From an uncultured Clostridia bacterium (GTDB lineage Bacteria > Bacillota > Clostridia > Oscillospirales > UBA644), in contig CAJGDF010000061.1 in NCBI GenBank assembly GCA_904502105.1, positions 1 to 9,024 of the forward strand: 9,024 nt of DNA, written 5' to 3'. Shown here one piece after another: positions 5,890-9,024 of this stretch. The position numbers and the translations under genes were made by a program. The first letter of the stretch is position 1, and each line of letters starts with the position of its first letter. Below the pieces are notes generated by a model that was not told the DNA's origin, ran no database searches, and worked only from the letters and a program-made list of their open reading frames with translations.

Positions 5890-7656
5890 ATGACACAGAA
5901 TAAAGCTGTTCTCTCATGGCTTGACGAGCAGATCAAACTCTTTAATCCTGATAAAGTAGTTTGGATCGATGGCTCCAACGAACAGAGAGATGCTCTTCGC
6001 GAAGAAGCTTGCTCCACAGGCGAAATCATCAAACTCAACCAGGAAAAACTTCCCGGCTGTTATCTTCACAGAACTGCAAAGAACGACGTTGCACGTGTAG
6101 AAAACAGAACCTTCATCTGCACCGAAACCCAGGAAGAAGCTGGTAACATCAACAACTGGTGTGACCCCAAAGAAATGCATGAAAAGCTCAACAATCTTTA
6201 CAAAGATTGTATGGTTGGCAGAACCATGTACGTTATTCCCTATTCCATGTGCAATGTAGATTCTCCCTTTGCAAAGATCGGTATCGAACTTACCGACTCT
6301 ATCTACGTTGTTCTTAACATGCTTATCATGACTCGTGTTGGCAAAAAAGTTATCGATGCTCTCGGTGACAGCGCTGACTTCGTTAAGGGTCTCCATGCAA
6401 GAAAAGATATCGACGAAGAAAACCGTTATATCGTTCACTTCCCCCAGGAAAACCTCATCTGCTCCGTTAACTCCGGTTACGGCGGAAACGTTCTCCTCGG
6501 TAAGAAATGCTTCGCTCTCAGAATTGCTTCTTACCTCGCTCACAAAGAAGGCTGGTTCGCTGAACATATGCTCATCCTCGGTATTGAATACCCCAACGGT
6601 GAGATTCACTATATCTGCGCTGCTTTCCCCTCTGCTTGCGGTAAGACCAACCTCGCAATGCTCATTCCGCCCGAAATTTATGCAAAACAGGGCTATAAAG
6701 TATGGTGCGTAGGCGACGATATCGCTTGGCTCCGTGTAGGTCCCGACGGACGTCTTTGGGCAGTTAACCCCGAAAACGGCTTCTTCGGCGTTGCTCCCGG
6801 TACCAACCTCAAGTCCAACCCCAACGCTCTCCACACAACCGAAAGAGAAACCATCTTCACCAACGTTGTTCACAACCTCGAAAACAACACTATTTGGTGG
6901 GAAGGTCTTGATAAAAATCCCCCGACAAATGCTATTGACTGGCTCGGCAACAAATGGGATTGCACAGATGGCTCCAAGGGCGCTCATCCCAACTCCCGTT
7001 TCACTGCTATGGCTGTTAACTGCCCCTGCATTTCTAAAGAATTCGACAATCCCGCAGGCGTTCCCATCGATGCTATCGTATTCGGCGGCCGTCGTGCTAA
7101 AACTGCACCCCTCGTATATCAGTCCTTCGACTGGAACCACGGTGTATATGTTGGCTCTGCAATGGCTTCTGAAACCACTGCTGCTGCTGCAGGTGCTGTT
7201 GGTGTAGTTCGTCGTGACCCGATGGCTATGCTTCCCTTCGTTGGTTACAACATGGGCGACTACTGGGCTCACTGGATCGAAATGGGTAAAAAGATCCCCA
7301 ATCCTCCGAAGATCTTCAACGTTAACTGGTTCAGAACCAATAACGAAGGTAAATTCGTATGGCCCGGCTTCGGTGACAACCTCCGTGTTCTCCTTTGGAT
7401 CCTCGGCAGAGTTGCAGGTACCGTTGATGCTGTTGAAAGCCCCATCGGTTTCCTCCCCAAAGCTGAAGACATCAACATCGAAGGTCTTGAAAACGACGGT
7501 ATCACTCTCGAAGTTCTCAAGGATCTCCTCTCTGTTGATAAAGACCTCTGGAAAGAAGATGCTGACGGCGTAGAAGAATTCTACAACAAAGTAGGCGATC
7601 ATACTCCTGCTGAACTCCGTAGCCAGCTCGCTGCTTTCAGAGCAAGACTCAACTAA
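5890..7656 (+). CDS. pckG: Phosphoenolpyruvate carboxykinase (GTP)
   Basis: Cytoplasmic enzyme interconverting oxaloacetate + GTP and PEP + CO2 + GDP (EC 4.1.1.32). In an anaerobe it may run toward CO2 fixation for C4 acids or toward gluconeogenesis. The 588 aa fit the GTP family (about 600) rather than the ATP family (about 530). Visible residues, by alignment to rat PCK1: R69 (R87), YGGN 197-200, metal ligands K206, H226 and D277, P-loop FPSACGKTN 246-254 with reactive C250, oxaloacetate-site N368/R370 in HPNSRF, R401 (R436), the mobile lid around 429-442, and the guanine-stacking W480, F489 and F494. All are present, so the enzyme should be active. One local oddity: the usual SMGPxGSP segment reads SMCNVDSP (119-126). 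Start: ATG 5890 with AAAGGG six bases upstream. The gene has its own promoter and terminator, so it is monocistronic. Codon choice is highly biased (see findings), as expected of an abundant protein. Confidence 0.97.
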   Translation: MTQNKAVLSWLDEQIKLFNPDKVVWIDGSNEQRDALREEACSTGEIIKLNQEKLPGCYLHRTAKNDVARVENRTFICTETQEEAGNINNWCDPKEMHEKLNNLYKDCMVGRTMYVIPYSMCNVDSPFAKIGIELTDSIYVVLNMLIMTRVGKKVIDALGDSADFVKGLHARKDIDEENRYIVHFPQENLICSVNSGYGGNVLLGKKCFALRIASYLAHKEGWFAEHMLILGIEYPNGEIHYICAAFPSACGKTNLAMLIPPEIYAKQGYKVWCVGDDIAWLRVGPDGRLWAVNPENGFFGVAPGTNLKSNPNALHTTERETIFTNVVHNLENNTIWWEGLDKNPPTNAIDWLGNKWDCTDGSKGAHPNSRFTAMAVNCPCISKEFDNPAGVPIDAIVFGGRRAKTAPLVYQSFDWNHGVYVGSAMASETTAAAAGAVGVVRRDPMAMLPFVGYNMGDYWAHWIEMGKKIPNPPKIFNVNWFRTNNEGKFVWPGFGDNLRVLLWILGRVAGTVDAVESPIGFLPKAEDINIEGLENDGITLEVLKDLLSVDKDLWKEDADGVEEFYNKVGDHTPAELRSQLAAFRARLN

Positions 7657-7686
7657 TTTGTTGATCTTATAATTTAACAAACGTAT

Positions 7687-7713
7687 GCCCCGTACCGAAA
7701 GGTGCGGGGCTTT
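7687..7713 (+). terminator. Intrinsic terminator of the PEPCK gene
   Basis: A 10-bp stem, GCCCCGTACC (7687-7696) with GGTGCGGGGC (7701-7710), includes one G-U pair and is closed by a GAAA tetraloop. It is followed by TTTATGTATAT. The stem is very stable but the U-tract is short. It lies 30 bases after the PEPCK stop. Confidence 0.85.
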
Positions 7714-7721
7714 ATGTATAT

Positions 7722-7755
7722 AAAAACGGAGAAGTCTGTTAAAGCTTCTCCGTTT
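7722..7755 (-). terminator. Intrinsic terminator of the MATE gene (possibly bidirectional)
   Basis: A perfect 11-bp stem, AAACGGAGAAG (7724-7734) with CTTCTCCGTTT (7745-7755), has a 10-base loop. Read on the minus strand it is followed by a T-run (TTTTTATATA across 7726-7717), five bases after the MATE stop. On the plus strand it has only a weaker TTTAAATTT tail, and could back up the PEPCK terminator. Confidence 0.85.
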
Positions 7756-7759
7756 AAAT

Positions 7760-9024
7760 TTATATTTGCTTTTTATTAAGCGGGTTCCATCTGCCTGAAA
7801 GATAGTAAATTGTAAACATCAAAAACAGCATCATGTTGTGTATTATCATACATGCCCATGCCGAAATAAGCCCCATAGATAAAAGCTGAGTGCAGATAAA
7901 TGTTCCTACAATTCTGATGCCCCACATGCCGATTATATTGCTGATAAACGGCATCATAGTTCTGCCCATTCCTTGCATCATGCCTTCAACGATTATCGAA
8001 ACTCCGTAGAAGGGTTCTGAAACCGCAACCATACGGAGAACTGTTGAACCAAGCATTATTACCTGTGCATCTTTCGAGAAAATCTTCATCATATCGGGTG
8101 CGAAAATGAAAAGAAGTGAACCCGAAACGATCATCAGCAGAACCTCGATAATAAGGATCATACGCGACAGATCCTGTATTTTTTGCTTATCCTTTGCACC
8201 GTATGCGTTTCCTGCAAGCGTTGCCGCTGCAGTCTGCATTCCGTAACCGGGAATATAAAAAGCCGATTCTACTGTGTTTGCAATAGTGTGTGCGGCTGTG
8301 GATATTTCGCCTAAGGAGTTTACCATTGCCGCGAAGCAAACGTATCCGAGAGAAGTTGCAAATCTCTGCATTGCGTTGGGAAGAGCAACTTTCAAACATG
8401 GCTTGAGAATATTTTTATCCGGTTTTAACGACTGTCCTTTAGGCGAGAGGATCGGATGTTTCCATAAAACCGCTGAAATACTTATTCCACCGAATGCAAA
8501 CGAGATCGCACTCGCAACCGCAGCACCGAGAACTCCCATTCCCGCCCCCGGAATCGTTATATTCAATGAGAATATTTCCACGGTTCTTGTCGGGTAAATG
8601 AGAAAGAAGTTTAAAACAACATTTATTACGTTTACCCATATTCCAACGATCATCGGTGTTTTTGTGTCGCCGACTGCTCGAAGAATAGTGCCGAAAATTA
8701 TCGATGCGGTTCGGGCTAACATCGGAACGTATAAAATAAAGAAGTATTTTGCTGAAAGGTCACGGATATTTTCGTCAACCTGCATCAATGTCGGGACGAT
8801 TCCGCTTAACGATAATGTTAATGCCGTAAAAAATATGCCGCATACCAAAACCGCCAGAACAGCCTGTGAAGATGCTTTTTTAACACCGTCTTTATTCCCC
8901 GCACCGTTCGCCTGAGCTATGTATGACAGAAAACCGACGCTTACGGCCGAGATCGTACTGCCTATTAGCCAGTTTACAGTAGTCGTTGAACCGACAGCCG
9001 CCGTTGCATCCGTTCCGAGTGAAC
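7760..9024 (-). CDS. MATE family multidrug/cation efflux transporter, 5'-truncated by the window edge
   Basis: Polytopic membrane antiporter of the MATE (multidrug and toxic compound extrusion) family, expelling organic cations or other toxic compounds using a sodium or proton gradient. The reading frame continues past the TTG at 8848 to the window edge without a stop. The upstream codons still encode MATE sequence (SLGTDATAAVG, then YIAQANGAG), so the true start lies outside. About 420 residues are visible; members are usually 440-460 aa, so some 25-40 are missing. Hallmarks are GTDA near the visible N-terminus, ILRAVGDTKTPM at the end of a helix in the first half, AGNAYGAKDKQK in the second half, PDMMKIFSKDAQVI, and MMQGMGRTMMPF. 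Twelve helices in two six-helix halves fit the hydrophobic pattern. It is convergent with the PEPCK gene and shares no transcript with it. The substrate is not predictable, and I see no regulator in the visible part. Confidence 0.94.
   Translation of the reverse strand, partial: SLGTDATAAVGSTTTVNWLIGSTISAVSVGFLSYIAQANGAGNKDGVKKASSQAVLAVLVCGIFFTALTLSLSGIVPTLMQVDENIRDLSAKYFFILYVPMLARTASIIFGTILRAVGDTKTPMIVGIWVNVINVVLNFFLIYPTRTVEIFSLNITIPGAGMGVLGAAVASAISFAFGGISISAVLWKHPILSPKGQSLKPDKNILKPCLKVALPNAMQRFATSLGYVCFAAMVNSLGEISTAAHTIANTVESAFYIPGYGMQTAAATLAGNAYGAKDKQKIQDLSRMILIIEVLLMIVSGSLLFIFAPDMMKIFSKDAQVIMLGSTVLRMVAVSEPFYGVSIIVEGMMQGMGRTMMPFISNIIGMWGIRIVGTFICTQLLSMGLISAWACMIIHNMMLFLMFTIYYLSGRWNPLNKKQI

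Noticed and set aside
5914..7680. A 588-codon open frame on the minus strand, antisense to the PEPCK gene
   Set aside because: It is codon-aligned with PEPCK and exists because that gene avoids TTA, CTA and TCA. Its translation resembles no known family, and the plus-strand product is unmistakable.
8274..8915. Plus-strand open frames over the MATE gene
   Set aside because: They are antisense to a continuous MATE coding frame and lack convincing ribosome binding sites.

Overview
The window looks like chromosomal DNA from a Firmicute of class Clostridia, probably an Oscillospiraceae/Ruminococcaceae-type gut anaerobe. The reasons are its moderate-to-low GC content, strong AGGAGG-type ribosome binding sites, TTGAAA/TATAAT promoters, a Gram-positive-style lipoprotein solute receptor, and a GTP-type PEP carboxykinase beside a MATE transporter. 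This placement is inferred from sequence style; no marker gene is present. No rRNA, tRNA, CRISPR array, insertion sequence or phage gene is visible, and no intergenic gap exceeds 300 bases.

Region 1 (1-5715, + strand) is a polyamine (spermidine/putrescine) import locus with an unusual interruption. The 3' part of potB and all of potC (inner-membrane permeases, joined by an ATGA overlap) are followed by a clear sigma-A-type promoter. Next come a large ABC exporter half-transporter (780 aa, with a novel-looking N-terminal domain and a four-cysteine zinc ribbon) and a 173-aa DUF1854 protein. Only then comes potD, the substrate-binding lipoprotein, which ends at a strong intrinsic terminator. The ATPase gene potA is presumably upstream of the window. 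The importer genes are thus split around an exporter/DUF1854 pair. From memory, such pairs occur beside cyanophycin genes in other bacteria, which would suggest a shared theme of basic-nitrogen compounds (arginine, polyamines).

Region 2 (5716-7713, + strand) is a monocistronic, probably highly expressed GTP-dependent PEP carboxykinase gene. It has its own extended -10 promoter, a hairpin at the start of the transcript, an inverted repeat upstream of the promoter, and a GAAA-tetraloop hairpin terminator.

Region 3 (7722-9024, - strand) is a MATE-family efflux transporter converging on the PEPCK gene. Its 5' end lies beyond the window, and its terminator hairpin sits immediately next to the PEPCK terminator.

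The most notable point is the [ABC exporter + DUF1854] pair nested between potC and potD. The PEPCK and MATE genes are otherwise conventional.
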